Assembly (NCBI RefSeq): GCF_900103215.1
Contig: NZ_FNGV01000001.1
Coordinates: forward strand, 310,001-374,000
Direction: 5' to 3'
Length of the DNA stretch: 64,000 nucleotides
From: Kriegella aquimaris
GTDB lineage: Bacteria; Bacteroidota; Bacteroidia; Flavobacteriales; Flavobacteriaceae
This document shows positions 1 through 8,604 of the stretch, one piece after another; the first letter of the stretch is position 1, and each line of letters begins with the position of its first letter. The position numbers were made by a program, and so were the translations under genes. The notes beneath the pieces are model-generated. The model saw only the letters and a program-made list of their open reading frames with translations, ran no database searches and was not told the DNA's origin.

Positions 1-1159
1 GTATTCCCAAATAATAAAAAAGTATAATTGTGAAAAACCCAAAAAACTCTAATAAAGGGGCGAGCCATTCATAAAAAAACCAATAAGGATAACTGAGCAT
101 GCCCAACCTCCCAAATTTGGGATTAAAGAACATATCTTTATGTTTAAAAAGCGTCTCTAGATTTCCCCTGGCCCATCTATCGCGTTGGTTTACAAATATT
201 TTGAGATCTTCGGGAACTTCTGTCCAACAGAGTGAATCCGGTATATATTCAACGGTATGGGGCAATTTTCGTTCGTGCATGTACCGGCGCATTTTAAATA
301 CGATTTCCATATCCTCCCCCACGGTATTCGTATCATACCCCCCTACAGTGAGCGCGATTTCACGATCAAAAAAACCAAAGGCCCCAGAAATTATAAGCAA
401 ACTATCAATACGACCCCAGGCCATTCTTCCTAAAATAAAAGAGCGTGTGTATTCCAACAATTGAAATTTTGCCAACCAGTTTTTGGGAAGGCGTATTTCT
501 TCCAGTTGACCTCCTGAAATAACGCAGGAATTTGCGACCCGAATCACTCCACCAACTGCAATTACCCGCTTTTTAGAGCGTTGATAGAACGATTTTACCA
601 CATGTAGCAATGCGTCTGGTAGTAATAAACAATCAACATCGATACAACCCACATAGCGATTGTTAGAAAGGGCCATTCCGGTATTCAAGGCATCAGACTT
701 TCCCCCGTTTTCTTTATCGATAACTGTAAGTTTAGAGAAAGAGCGTTGCGATGATTTATATATACCGCGTATGGGTTTCGAACGCCAATCTGGATCGAAT
801 TGATGCGCTACCTGAACCAAATCGTAAGCATCGATCATCTTTTGTAAAGTATCATCTTTACTACCATCGTTGACCACCATCACCTCGTAATTAACATATC
901 GTAATGACAACAATGAACGAATATTTTCAACAATGGTCATCCCTTCGTTATAGGCGGGTGCGATAATGGTAATGCTAGGAGCCAATGGTGATGCCATGAC
1001 TTTCGACATATCACCAAAACTATTTTTATTTCGATAATGAATTGAATTTCGGGTAGACAGATAGCCCATTAAGCTGAACATTAAAAATAGCACAGCTGTA
1101 AACAGCAGAAAAACAATGTTTATATAATCTAAAATAATATTGAATACCCCGCTATCCAT
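1..1159 (-). CDS. Family 2 glycosyltransferase, membrane-bound (partial, C-terminus outside window)
   Basis: Processive-type GT2 resembling poly-N-acetylglucosamine or other beta-glycan synthases; it would polymerise an exported polysaccharide at the inner membrane from a nucleotide sugar. Seen: an N-terminal membrane segment (about residues 8-32), the GT-A start APAYNE (about 68-73), VNDGSKDD (about 96-104), DVDCLL carrying the DxD-type metal site (about 173-180), and QRDRW matching the QxxRW motif (about 323). A second hydrophobic stretch follows before the window ends. The ATG at 1159 overlaps the stop of the upstream HEAT gene by 8 bases, so the two are probably co-translated. The family is clear; the sugar and product are not. 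Confidence 0.85.
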   Translation of the reverse strand, partial: MDSGVFNIILDYINIVFLLFTAVLFLMFSLMGYLSTRNSIHYRNKNSFGDMSKVMASPLAPSITIIAPAYNEGMTIVENIRSLLSLRYVNYEVMVVNDGSKDDTLQKMIDAYDLVQVAHQFDPDWRSKPIRGIYKSSQRSFSKLTVIDKENGGKSDALNTGMALSNNRYVGCIDVDCLLLPDALLHVVKSFYQRSKKRVIAVGGVIRVANSCVISGGQLEEIRLPKNWLAKFQLLEYTRSFILGRMAWGRIDSLLIISGAFGFFDREIALTVGGYDTNTVGEDMEIVFKMRRYMHERKLPHTVEYIPDSLCWTEVPEDLKIFVNQRDRWARGNLETLFKHKDMFFNPKFGRLGMLSYPYWFFYEWLAPLLEFFGFFTIILFYYLGI

Positions 1160-4148
1160 TTAGTTTCTCTATTATTTTGGTCGGAAATGACCACAATTGA
1201 TTTAAGAAGGAGTCTTGTGGGGTTTCTATTGCTAGATGCACTTCTTCAACGAGCTCTAACTTTTCAGAAAGTTCAAAGCCAACGTCAAAAATATCGCCAT
1301 TCAGCGGCGGTTCCACTTCCATCTCATCGAGAAAGAGACTGTATTCTAAAAGTACCGCTCCATCAATTTCTTCAGATTGCTCAATTGTGCAAACTGATTG
1401 ATTGTTTATTTCATCGTTTTCTAGGGATTCACGTTTTTCAACCAGTTTTGCCATAAGTCCTTTTAAACCTAATTGCGCCTTTTCTCTAATTTTGAAATTT
1501 GGATCCTCTAAAAGACTATCGAGAAAGGGAATTTCCTTTTCATCACCTACAGCAACAATTTCATCTAGCAAAATCAATTTTTTTGCGGTATCGCAGGTAC
1601 GGAAAAGGTCTTCGAATACATTAAATGGCTTGAAATCGATGTCTTCAGACGTTTTCGACTTAATGAGGTTGGGTCGTTCTTCAAAAGGCATACTAGCAAA
1701 CTTGGCAATCAAATGCCGTATGCGCACTTTAACAGATTTATACTTTTCATTTTGCAATAATTCACTCAAAAGTGGAATCTCTCGCTGATCTCCCAAGGCT
1801 TCGATGTCATCCAATAATTTCATCGTAGCTTCTTCTGCATTTTTTAAGCTTTGGTCATCGTTATGGCTATTGTCATCGTTATAGCTATTGTCAACTAAAA
1901 CAGATTCACTAGTATCTACATCAAACGTTTCCGATTGCAAAATACTCTCTATTAAAGTGCCTTTATCTTGAGTTAAATCATCGTCAACACCCTCAACAGA
2001 AACTTCATTTACCTCGTTGAATGATTCTTCTTGTTGCAATGGAACGAACTCCATGTCAAGTGACTTTTCAATCCATTTCATGTCAGGCCATACATCATCA
2101 AATTCCTCTATAATCTCCTTAATTTCATCGGAACTCTCAAAAGCGACTAAATCTTCGATAATCGCTTTTAATTTTATTTGATCGGTACTCTTCATTTTAG
2201 ATGTTGTCTGCTGTAAATTTTTATGCTCTGGATTATTATTCAAGTCAGCTATCTCAATTTCAGAGAGGAATTCGGCCTCAATCACTTCAATATCCGACAC
2301 CTCTAAAATTGGAAACTCATTAATAAATATTAGTTTAGGCTCTTCTTTGGTCAATTGCCCACAAGGAAGTATTTCTTCCTCTATAACTTCAATAGCCATC
2401 ACCTCGTTAGCAACCGACATTTCCCTTTCGGCTTCATTGTATAAAGTGACATCCTGATTATTAACTATAATCGGCAAAAAATCAACTATCAAAAAATCAC
2501 TACTCCCGACGACGTTGGCCTCAAGGCCATTTTTAAGTTCATTCGAAACTTCAGTGTATTCAACGGCTTCAAAAACAACTTCAAAGTCATTAATATCATT
2601 TTTAATAATCTTTTTGCTAGGTCTATAATGTGTTGAGGTTTCGACTATTTCCGATAACCTATCGCCGAACACTTCCGTTTCGCTCACAAGTGGCAAAAAG
2701 TTCACATCAAAGGATTCCGTGGTTTTCTCTTCTGATAGCTCAGAAACAGCTATCACATTGGTTTTCTTCTCCTCTTTTACTAAGGATGCGTCAACATATT
2801 CTGCCTCATGTATATCCATATCCATTACAGATTGAGACACTTCTTCTTCTTCTTCTTCTTCTTCTTCTGTTGCTACTTCTTCTGTTGCTACTTCTTCTGT
2901 TGCTGGTTCTTCTGTTGCTGGTTCTTCTATTGCAACTTCTTCTGCTGCTTCGGTCAATTGGACTATAGCTTGTGCGACATCGGCATGTACGGAGTCCTCT
3001 AACGCTATACTATCTTCGGTTTTATCAGCTTCCTTTTCCTGTGAATCTTCTGGAGGTATCTTGCTCATGTCCAAATTTTGAAGACCTTCGGTGGGCATAA
3101 TACTTTCAGGAGAAATTGCGTTGATTGCACTTAAAGCTTTACTTTTAACTGAAAAGTTAAACTCCTTGTTTTCAACCTTTTTCAAAAATTCAATATCAGA
3201 TTCATTTCCTAAATAAGCGATAGCATCCAATACGGCTATTTTCACTACGGTATTGCTTTTCCAGAAAATCAATTTTAAAATGTCGCGTGCAGCTACAACA
3301 TTAAATTCTTTAATACATTTTATAGCTTCTTCCCGGATTTGGTTATTCTTATGTTTTAACAATTCAATTAAAGAAGCATTACAGTCGTTTTGATTGAAGT
3401 ATTTCACCAACTTAAGCGCAAAAAGCACTACGTGCTTATTTCGTGATGTCAGCCAAAGTTTAAATCTAGGAGGACTAAAACCTTCCAAATTTCGCATAGC
3501 ATCCAATAGCTTTAACTGCTGCCATTCGGATATTCGATATTTTGTGGTATCTAAAAAAAAGGCTATGCCTTCAGGCCTTAATGTAACAGTTGCAATTTCG
3601 GCTTGTTGACGAAGGGTACTCCTCCGGTCATTTATAAATTTAATGATAAACATATAAGAATCGACAACTTGCATATTCGTAAGCTCTAATATGCCTTTCG
3701 AAATGACTTGCCACTTCGAACTTTTTAGTTTTTCAAATGCATCCTTGTCAAGTCCTAAATCTTGATAAAGTGAAAAAACCCGTTTTTGAGTGTCTCCAGA
3801 AACATCTTTTTGAAGATCAAGTAATATTTCGGTCAACACTTTGCGATTAAAATCATTTTTGAGCAGCTCCCTTATTTCGATTTTCAAAGTCACATAATTG
3901 CTTTTGTCTTCTTTTAGGCCATTATCCTCATAAAAAAGAAACTCGCTAATCATCGGTGATAACTCTGTCTTCCGCTTTTTAACCTTTCGCCCGGTAGCCG
4001 AAATCTTATTTCTGAAAAAGAATATTGCGGTGAAATATATTATCACCAAACCAATAAACAGAAAAGTCAACTGCCATAAAAGTTCCGTATGGATTTTAGG
4101 CACATTGATTAAGAAATAATATCGATATGTAAGCGCTTTTATAATCAA
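1152..4148 (-). CDS. Membrane-anchored HEAT-repeat protein with acidic low-complexity centre
   Basis: About 998 residues. One membrane segment lies near residues 24-46, followed by a basic cytoplasmic stretch. Alpha-helical HEAT-like repeats follow (roughly 90-345), then a long acidic, probably disordered region (about 370-750) with EEPAT/EEVAT repeats and a nine-glutamate run, then a second HEAT pair (about 760-905). HEAT solenoids bind proteins, so a scaffold joining the upstream receiver to the downstream glycosyltransferase is a reasonable inference, not shown. The listed start is TTG, two bases after the receiver's stop; no in-frame ATG precedes the membrane segment, so TTG (or a nearby rare codon) is probably used. 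The gene overlaps the glycosyltransferase start by 8 bases. Confidence 0.8.
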   Translation of the reverse strand: MIIKALTYRYYFLINVPKIHTELLWQLTFLFIGLVIIYFTAIFFFRNKISATGRKVKKRKTELSPMISEFLFYEDNGLKEDKSNYVTLKIEIRELLKNDFNRKVLTEILLDLQKDVSGDTQKRVFSLYQDLGLDKDAFEKLKSSKWQVISKGILELTNMQVVDSYMFIIKFINDRRSTLRQQAEIATVTLRPEGIAFFLDTTKYRISEWQQLKLLDAMRNLEGFSPPRFKLWLTSRNKHVVLFALKLVKYFNQNDCNASLIELLKHKNNQIREEAIKCIKEFNVVAARDILKLIFWKSNTVVKIAVLDAIAYLGNESDIEFLKKVENKEFNFSVKSKALSAINAISPESIMPTEGLQNLDMSKIPPEDSQEKEADKTEDSIALEDSVHADVAQAIVQLTEAAEEVAIEEPATEEPATEEVATEEVATEEEEEEEEEVSQSVMDMDIHEAEYVDASLVKEEKKTNVIAVSELSEEKTTESFDVNFLPLVSETEVFGDRLSEIVETSTHYRPSKKIIKNDINDFEVVFEAVEYTEVSNELKNGLEANVVGSSDFLIVDFLPIIVNNQDVTLYNEAEREMSVANEVMAIEVIEEEILPCGQLTKEEPKLIFINEFPILEVSDIEVIEAEFLSEIEIADLNNNPEHKNLQQTTSKMKSTDQIKLKAIIEDLVAFESSDEIKEIIEEFDDVWPDMKWIEKSLDMEFVPLQQEESFNEVNEVSVEGVDDDLTQDKGTLIESILQSETFDVDTSESVLVDNSYNDDNSHNDDQSLKNAEEATMKLLDDIEALGDQREIPLLSELLQNEKYKSVKVRIRHLIAKFASMPFEERPNLIKSKTSEDIDFKPFNVFEDLFRTCDTAKKLILLDEIVAVGDEKEIPFLDSLLEDPNFKIREKAQLGLKGLMAKLVEKRESLENDEINNQSVCTIEQSEEIDGAVLLEYSLFLDEMEVEPPLNGDIFDVGFELSEKLELVEEVHLAIETPQDSFLNQLWSFPTKIIEKLNG
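2838..2946 (-). repeat. In-frame trinucleotide and 15-bp tandem repeat in the HEAT gene
   Basis: A (GAA)n-type run of about nine glutamate codons is flanked by roughly four copies of a 15-bp unit encoding EEPAT or EEVAT. All units are multiples of three, so copy-number change would alter length without breaking the frame. Confidence 0.85.
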
Positions 4149-4149
4149 A

Positions 4150-4521
4150 TTAAATTTTGTTCAGTTCTCTTGCGACCCTGACAAGTAGTTCAGAAGGGCT
4201 AACCGGTTTGGAAATAAAATCATTCGCCCCCAGTTCAAATGCGCTAAGCACATTTTCTTCATTACCTGCCGAAGAAATAATAATGATAGGAACTTTAGAT
4301 TTTAGCTCATTACGCACAAAGTCAATGAGTTCTATTCCGGAGAAGTATGGCATCATAATATCACTGACTATTATATCGGGCATTTCTTTAGTTAAATGTT
4401 CCTTTACGGCCTTTCCGTCTTTACTCCGACTAACTTTATACCCTCCTTTCTCCAATCGAAATGTTAACAGTGAAGCCAATAACTCATCATCTTCGGCCAG
4501 TAAAAGCTTCTTTTGTACCAT
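4150..4521 (-). CDS. Single-domain response regulator (CheY-like receiver)
   Basis: 123 residues, a complete receiver with no output domain. Acidic pocket E10-D11-D12, phospho-acceptor D54 in VSDIMMP, S83/S84 at the switch position and K105 in SKPVS are all present. It probably receives phosphate from the adjacent Hpt protein and acts by protein contact. Its start forms TAATG with the Hpt stop, and the HEAT gene begins two bases after its own stop, so the operon is tightly coupled. No histidine kinase is encoded nearby; the donor kinase must lie elsewhere. The domain call is certain; the target (HEAT protein or glycosyltransferase) is inferred from context. Confidence 0.92.
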   Translation of the reverse strand: MVQKKLLLAEDDELLASLLTFRLEKGGYKVSRSKDGKAVKEHLTKEMPDIIVSDIMMPYFSGIELIDFVRNELKSKVPIIIISSAGNEENVLSAFELGANDFISKPVSPSELLVRVARELNKI

Positions 4522-4931
4522 TATTCTTTATTTAAGAGGTTTAAAAATTGTTTGTCTATGGCTCTTTCAATACTAGGGTAACTATCTAAAAAACATTTGA
4601 ATAGGTTTTGTAATTGTCCAGTATCTTCTTCCGCAACGCAGATAACATGCATTTTCTCCACGATATTGAACAAGTCTTGGGTCTTCAAAAGCAATAGACT
4701 ACATTTTAGTTTATGTATAGAAAATTTTAGCCCTTTACAATCTTGATTTTCTAAATTTATTTTTGTTTGTCCGACGAATTCCAAAATATTCTTCTTGTAC
4801 AAACCAATCAATTCTTCTAGCATATCACAATCACCCATACAGTCGTCGTATAGAGGCTTCAAGTCAATATTGGCAGCATCTGAATTAGCATTATTCTTCG
4901 TTAGGGACTGGAGGGTCTTGAAATTTTTCAT
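4521..4931 (-). CDS. Hpt-domain histidine phosphotransfer protein
   Basis: 136 residues, a helical single-domain phosphotransfer protein. The motif IHKLKCSL gives the phospho-accepting histidine H73 in the usual HxLK[G/C]S setting. A short polar N-terminus precedes the four-helix bundle. It overlaps the receiver gene by one base (TAATG) and its own start overlaps the stop of the upstream 95-aa gene (ATGA). Hpt proteins shuttle phosphate between hybrid kinases and receivers; its dedicated neighbour suggests a hybrid kinase to Hpt to receiver relay that feeds this operon. Confidence 0.85.
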   Translation of the reverse strand: MKNFKTLQSLTKNNANSDAANIDLKPLYDDCMGDCDMLEELIGLYKKNILEFVGQTKINLENQDCKGLKFSIHKLKCSLLLLKTQDLFNIVEKMHVICVAEEDTGQLQNLFKCFLDSYPSIERAIDKQFLNLLNKE

Positions 4932-5215
4932 ACCAACGTTTTTTTAAATGAGGTGCTACTTTTATACCCAATAAAACTTCTGATTACGCTAGTTTTCCCA
5001 TTGAAATTGAGGGAGTTGCCTCCCATTATATCAATCGCCACATTATCTTTCGATGATACAAGGAGATGGGTAACCGAAACCAATTTTCCGGAAAGATTTT
5101 TGTAGGAAATTTTTGGTTTGAATACCGGACTGGCATTTAACTTTTGTGATGAAAAATTATATTTAAACGATTCATCAAGCTGAAGGCATGGAAAAAGTAG
5201 GTCTTTAGTTTTCAA
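4928..5215 (-). CDS. Small protein of unknown function, first gene of the glycosyltransferase operon
   Basis: 95 residues, not recognised. It is basic and beta-rich, with alternating hydrophobics (SVTHLLVSSKDNVAIDIMGG), no signal peptide and no membrane segment. The profile is loosely like a small beta-barrel ligand-binding domain such as PilZ, but the PilZ RxxxR and D/NxSxxG motifs are not evident, so I do not assign it. The evidence that it is real is the 4-base ATGA overlap with the Hpt gene and its position as the first cistron after a long intergenic region. Confidence 0.65.
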   Translation of the reverse strand: MKTKDLLFPCLQLDESFKYNFSSQKLNASPVFKPKISYKNLSGKLVSVTHLLVSSKDNVAIDIMGGNSLNFNGKTSVIRSFIGYKSSTSFKKTLV

Positions 5216-5496
5216 AAGGTTGATTTGGGCAAAATCGATTGAAAACAGTAGATTTTACTCCTACAAATTTTCAATTTTTTTATTAGTAATTTGTTAATTA
5301 CCTTAAAATTAGCCCAATTGAGGTGTAGTTTGCAATTAAATGTTACCTAGCCCTTTGTTTATGTGGTAAAGGACGCCTATTTGTAGGTGTGGATTTTTTA
5401 TGAATTGAATTGGTTAACCAAAATATTTCGGAATTGGATAATTTGTTTGGGCGTATGACTGCAAACAAAAACAACTTAAAGTGTCAAAGTAAGGTA

Positions 5497-5512
5497 AATA
5501 CTTTAAAGTATT
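5497..5512. promoter_or_regulatory. Perfect 16-bp palindrome, possible operator
   Basis: The sequence AATACTTTAAAGTATT is its own reverse complement and lies about 280 bases upstream of the 95-aa gene. It has the size of a dimeric regulator site, but in AT-rich DNA it could be chance. Confidence 0.3.
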
Positions 5513-5561
5513 AATTTTCAAAATATTGAATAAAAAAATGTTTTATTCTTCAAACATAATT

Positions 5562-5587
5562 TAAGGCCGCTCAAAGAAGCGGCCTAT
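5562..5587 (-). terminator. Hairpin downstream of the thioesterase gene
   Basis: A perfect 7-bp stem GGCCGCT/AGCGGCC (5565-5571 with 5578-5584), extended by A-T pairs, with a 6-base loop, 50 bases past the stop of the minus-strand thioesterase. The following tract is AT-rich rather than a clean T run. Confidence 0.6.
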
Positions 5588-5633
5588 GTGGAGACTCGTC
5601 GTTTGAATATTATGATAAAAAACTATATACCGA

Positions 5634-6035
5634 TTACTTATCTTTTGCAGCGGCTATTCTATCTTTCACGAATTCTATTTTGGTTTTTCCGTGTGACTTT
5701 GGTTTACCATCATCGCCTAGGTTTACCATGATAATATTATCAACGGTAACTATGGTTTCGAGCGTCATTTTATTTCGTACTTCACAATTGAGTGTCAACG
5801 AACTTTTACCAAACTTAACCACTTCAATACCAATTTCAACGATATCTCCTTGTCTAGCGGTACTCATAAAATTAATTTCAGACATGTATTTGGTAACCAC
5901 TTTTTTGTTCTCGAGTTGAACAATACTATACAAAGCAGCTTCTTCGTCGACCCAAGCCAATACCCGCCCACCGAATAAGGTCTCATTAGCATTTAAATCT
6001 TCAGGTTTAACCCATTTTCTCGTATGGAATCTCAT
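5634..6035 (-). CDS. Acyl-CoA thioesterase, hotdog fold (YciA/ACOT type)
   Basis: 133 residues with one hotdog domain over nearly the full length. The N-terminal part (KPEDLNANETLFGGRVLAWVD) has the N/G-rich loop and acidic residue typical of the YciA/ACOT group, which hydrolyses acyl-CoA to free acid and CoA in the cytoplasm. The length is usual for single-domain members. It has its own predicted promoter overlapping the end of the upstream DUF72 gene and a hairpin terminator downstream, so it is probably monocistronic. Acyl chain preference cannot be read from sequence. Confidence 0.85.
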   Translation of the reverse strand: MRFHTRKWVKPEDLNANETLFGGRVLAWVDEEAALYSIVQLENKKVVTKYMSEINFMSTARQGDIVEIGIEVVKFGKSSLTLNCEVRNKMTLETIVTVDNIIMVNLGDDGKPKSHGKTKIEFVKDRIAAAKDK

Positions 6036-6068
6036 AATAATAATTTTAGGGGAACTTATTTACTCGTG

Positions 6069-6100
6069 CAAAATTACAGAAGAAATCACCCTTAAAACAA
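6069..6100 (-). promoter_or_regulatory. Predicted Bacteroidota promoter for the thioesterase gene
   Basis: On the minus strand TTG (6100-6098), 21 bases, then TAATTTTG (6076-6069) matches the TTG / TAnnTTTG consensus exactly. It implies a leader of about 27 bases before the ATG at 6035. Confidence 0.5.
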
Positions 6101-6988
6101 CTTGGGGTCAGATTCTTGCAACGTTTTCGGAATCTGTAAATTACTACCAAGCTTTTCATTCAATTTAGCAATAAAGTGTGCCGATAATAACGGGGATGCC
6201 AACTCCATATTTTGATGAACAAAAAAATGAATGTTATTCAGTCCCTTTTTTTTCCAGTCGAACAATTTCTCGACCCAATCATCTAAACGGGCATAATCAC
6301 TGTCGTGGTTAGCCCCTACATATCGAATAAAAGCCTCGTTATTTGTCAACCGCATATGCATCAAATCACGCCTACCTGCCGTATCGACCAAAACATTCGC
6401 AATATTGTTTTCTTGCAATAAATGATAAAGTTCTTGTGCCACTTTCTCATCGTTGAACCAATCAGTATGTCGGAACTCCATAGCCAAGGGAAATTCGTTT
6501 GGCCAGTTTTCTACGAACTGCGTTACCCTATCCCAATTTTTAGGACCGAAATTGTTATGCATTTGTAAGAAAATCGTACCTAACTTCTCTTTAAGATTGG
6601 AAGTGACACTGAGGTATTCATCTAAAATAGGGTAAACTTGTTCGTTTAGACGTCTTAAATGACTAATGTTCTGTGTAATTTTGGGGAAGAACTTAAAATC
6701 ATCAGGAGTCTTATCATACCATTTATTATAGGTTTCCGCAGGGAAAATGCGATAAAATGTAGCATTGAGTTCAATACAATTAAACTGTCTAGAATAATAC
6801 TCAAGCTCATCTTTGGTTCCTCTCGGATAGAAATTCTTTAAATCTTGTCGGTTCCATTTGGCACAACCCACGTAAATGTTTAACGGGTCATTGGTCAAAC
6901 ACCTTGACAAGACAACTTCCGTATCGGGATGATCTTGTGGGATAGTGAAATCTACCAGTTCTGGTTGCGCTACTTTTCCAAATTTCAT
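6092..6988 (-). CDS. DUF72 (YecE-like) protein
   Basis: 298 residues of the DUF72 family, predicted TIM-barrel proteins of unknown activity. Seen: IYVGCAKWNRQDLKNFYP near residue 37, FNCIELNATFYR, FFPKITQNISHLRRL, then QMHNNFGPKNWDRV and a late RYVGANHDSDYARLDDW block, all family hallmarks in order. No signal peptide, so cytoplasmic. It runs in the same direction as the thioesterase and dehydrogenase but with separate gaps. The family is clear; its biochemical role remains unknown. Confidence 0.88.
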   Translation of the reverse strand: MKFGKVAQPELVDFTIPQDHPDTEVVLSRCLTNDPLNIYVGCAKWNRQDLKNFYPRGTKDELEYYSRQFNCIELNATFYRIFPAETYNKWYDKTPDDFKFFPKITQNISHLRRLNEQVYPILDEYLSVTSNLKEKLGTIFLQMHNNFGPKNWDRVTQFVENWPNEFPLAMEFRHTDWFNDEKVAQELYHLLQENNIANVLVDTAGRRDLMHMRLTNNEAFIRYVGANHDSDYARLDDWVEKLFDWKKKGLNNIHFFVHQNMELASPLLSAHFIAKLNEKLGSNLQIPKTLQESDPKLF

Positions 6989-7083
6989 TAAATCAATTAT
7001 TTTTAATATAAAACATTAATTTACAATATTTTAACGGTTATATGTAAAGTATAAATTTCATAAATAATACGCAAATCAAAGTG

Positions 7084-8442
7084 CTATTCATACGTGATAT
7101 ATACCGTCTTCTTATTTACTAATTCGCGAATACCGTGTGATGAAAGTTCTCGCCCATACCCTGACGTTTTAACACCGCCAAATGGAAGCCTAGGGTCGCT
7201 CTTGACCAATTCGTTTACAAATACGGCTCCTTCATAAAATTGAGGAATCAGCCGATTGACCCTTTTCCTGTCCACAGTAAAAATAGATACTCCCAGTCCG
7301 AATTCTGAGTTATTGACAAGATTTACTGCATCTACTTCATTTTCAAAGGTGGTAATTCCGATAACGGGTCCAAAAGTTTCTTCTTTAAAAACTGGCATAG
7401 CCTCATCAACCTTTGTCAGTATGGTGGGCTCAAAGAAGCAACCTTCCCTTTTTCCTCCTAAAAGAACCCGAGCACCCATTTTCACGGAATCACTAACTTG
7501 CTTTTCCAGTTCTTCGGCCAAATCTTCCCTAGCCATAACGCCGATATAAGTATCTTTATCTAGAGGATTTCCGCACGTTAATGCTTCTACTTTATCTTTA
7601 TACTTTTGAACAAACTCTTTTGCTATAGATTGCTGTAAAAGAAGTCTTTTGCCTGCAATACAGCTTTGTCCGGTATTTTGAAATCGAGCTTTAACACAGA
7701 CTTCAAGAGTCTTTTCGATATCAGCGTCTTCAAACACTACTAGCGCATTGTTTCCACCGAGTTCCAATACCGATTTTTTAATATGCTGCCCGGCAGTGGA
7801 TGCTACGGACGAACCTGCAGGTTTGCTACCCGTTAAGGTAACGGCCCTGATAAGTTCATTTTCTAACAAAACTTCAATCTTTTCGCTACCAATGATTAAA
7901 TTCTGAAAGCAGCCTTTAGGAAATCCGGCGTTTTCAAAAACCTCTTGAATCATTTGTGCCGACATCATTACATTAGAGGCATGTTTCAGAACACCAACAT
8001 TCCCTGCCATTAGATTTGGAGCGGCAAACCGAAAAACCTGCCAAAAAGGATAGTTCCATGGCATAACAGCAAGAACAACCCCAATAGGCTCATAGCGCAC
8101 ATAGCTCAGATCGGCATCGGTTTCAATAGGCTCTTCCTTCAACTGTTCTGCTGCATTTGCGGCATAATATTCACATACCCAGGCACACTTTTCTATTTCT
8201 ACGATAGCTTGGGAAAGAGGTTTCCCCATCTCGTTCGTTATAATTGCACCATACCTTTCTTTGTTGTTTTTTAGTTCTTTCGCTGCATTGTTCATTAGTC
8301 TTGAACGTTCTTCGAATGTTGTTTTTCTCCAAGAATTGAAAGTTTCATCTGCAAGTTTAACTCGTGACTGTAAATTATTACTGTTCAACTCTTTAAATTC
8401 ATATATTTTCTTACCGTTAAAAGGGTTTACCGATATTTTCAT
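7084..8442 (-). CDS. NAD(P)-dependent succinate-semialdehyde dehydrogenase (aldehyde dehydrogenase family)
   Basis: 452 residues, the short Sad/YneI-like branch of aldehyde dehydrogenases. Seen: the MPWNYPFWQVFR substrate-channel segment (about 125-140), the general-base glutamate in LELGGNNALVV, the catalytic cysteine in NTGQSCIAGKR (about 255-268) and EETFGPVIGI near residue 345. It oxidises an aldehyde, most likely succinate semialdehyde, to the acid, linking 4-aminobutyrate-type breakdown to the TCA cycle. No GABA transaminase is adjacent, so the substrate assignment rests on family resemblance only. Confidence 0.85.
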   Translation of the reverse strand: MKISVNPFNGKKIYEFKELNSNNLQSRVKLADETFNSWRKTTFEERSRLMNNAAKELKNNKERYGAIITNEMGKPLSQAIVEIEKCAWVCEYYAANAAEQLKEEPIETDADLSYVRYEPIGVVLAVMPWNYPFWQVFRFAAPNLMAGNVGVLKHASNVMMSAQMIQEVFENAGFPKGCFQNLIIGSEKIEVLLENELIRAVTLTGSKPAGSSVASTAGQHIKKSVLELGGNNALVVFEDADIEKTLEVCVKARFQNTGQSCIAGKRLLLQQSIAKEFVQKYKDKVEALTCGNPLDKDTYIGVMAREDLAEELEKQVSDSVKMGARVLLGGKREGCFFEPTILTKVDEAMPVFKEETFGPVIGITTFENEVDAVNLVNNSEFGLGVSIFTVDRKRVNRLIPQFYEGAVFVNELVKSDPRLPFGGVKTSGYGRELSSHGIRELVNKKTVYITYE

Positions 8443-8604
8443 AACTGATATTCATTTTTCTTAAAGCTAACGATATTGTTTCAAAAAGTGTAAGTGTTAA
8501 TAGTTTTTTAACGCCTTTTGCCGTTGTTCATAACCTCGTTAAGAACTAACAGCTTCACACCAAAGTGATACCATCAATATGCATTAATTTTATAAAAACC
8601 TCAT

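Larger units (their letters stand above)
5216..5633. other. Intergenic region upstream of the Hpt/HEAT/glycosyltransferase operon
   Basis: 418 AT-rich bases with no plausible coding frame. It holds the thioesterase terminator hairpin (5565-5584) and a perfect 16-bp palindrome (5497-5512). No convincing TAnnTTTG promoter was found on the minus strand. Confidence 0.7.

Noticed and set aside
2630-3002. Plus-strand frames with long leucine or phenylalanine runs opposite the HEAT gene
   Set aside because: They are antisense readings of the glutamate-codon repeat; no initiation signal or homology supports them.
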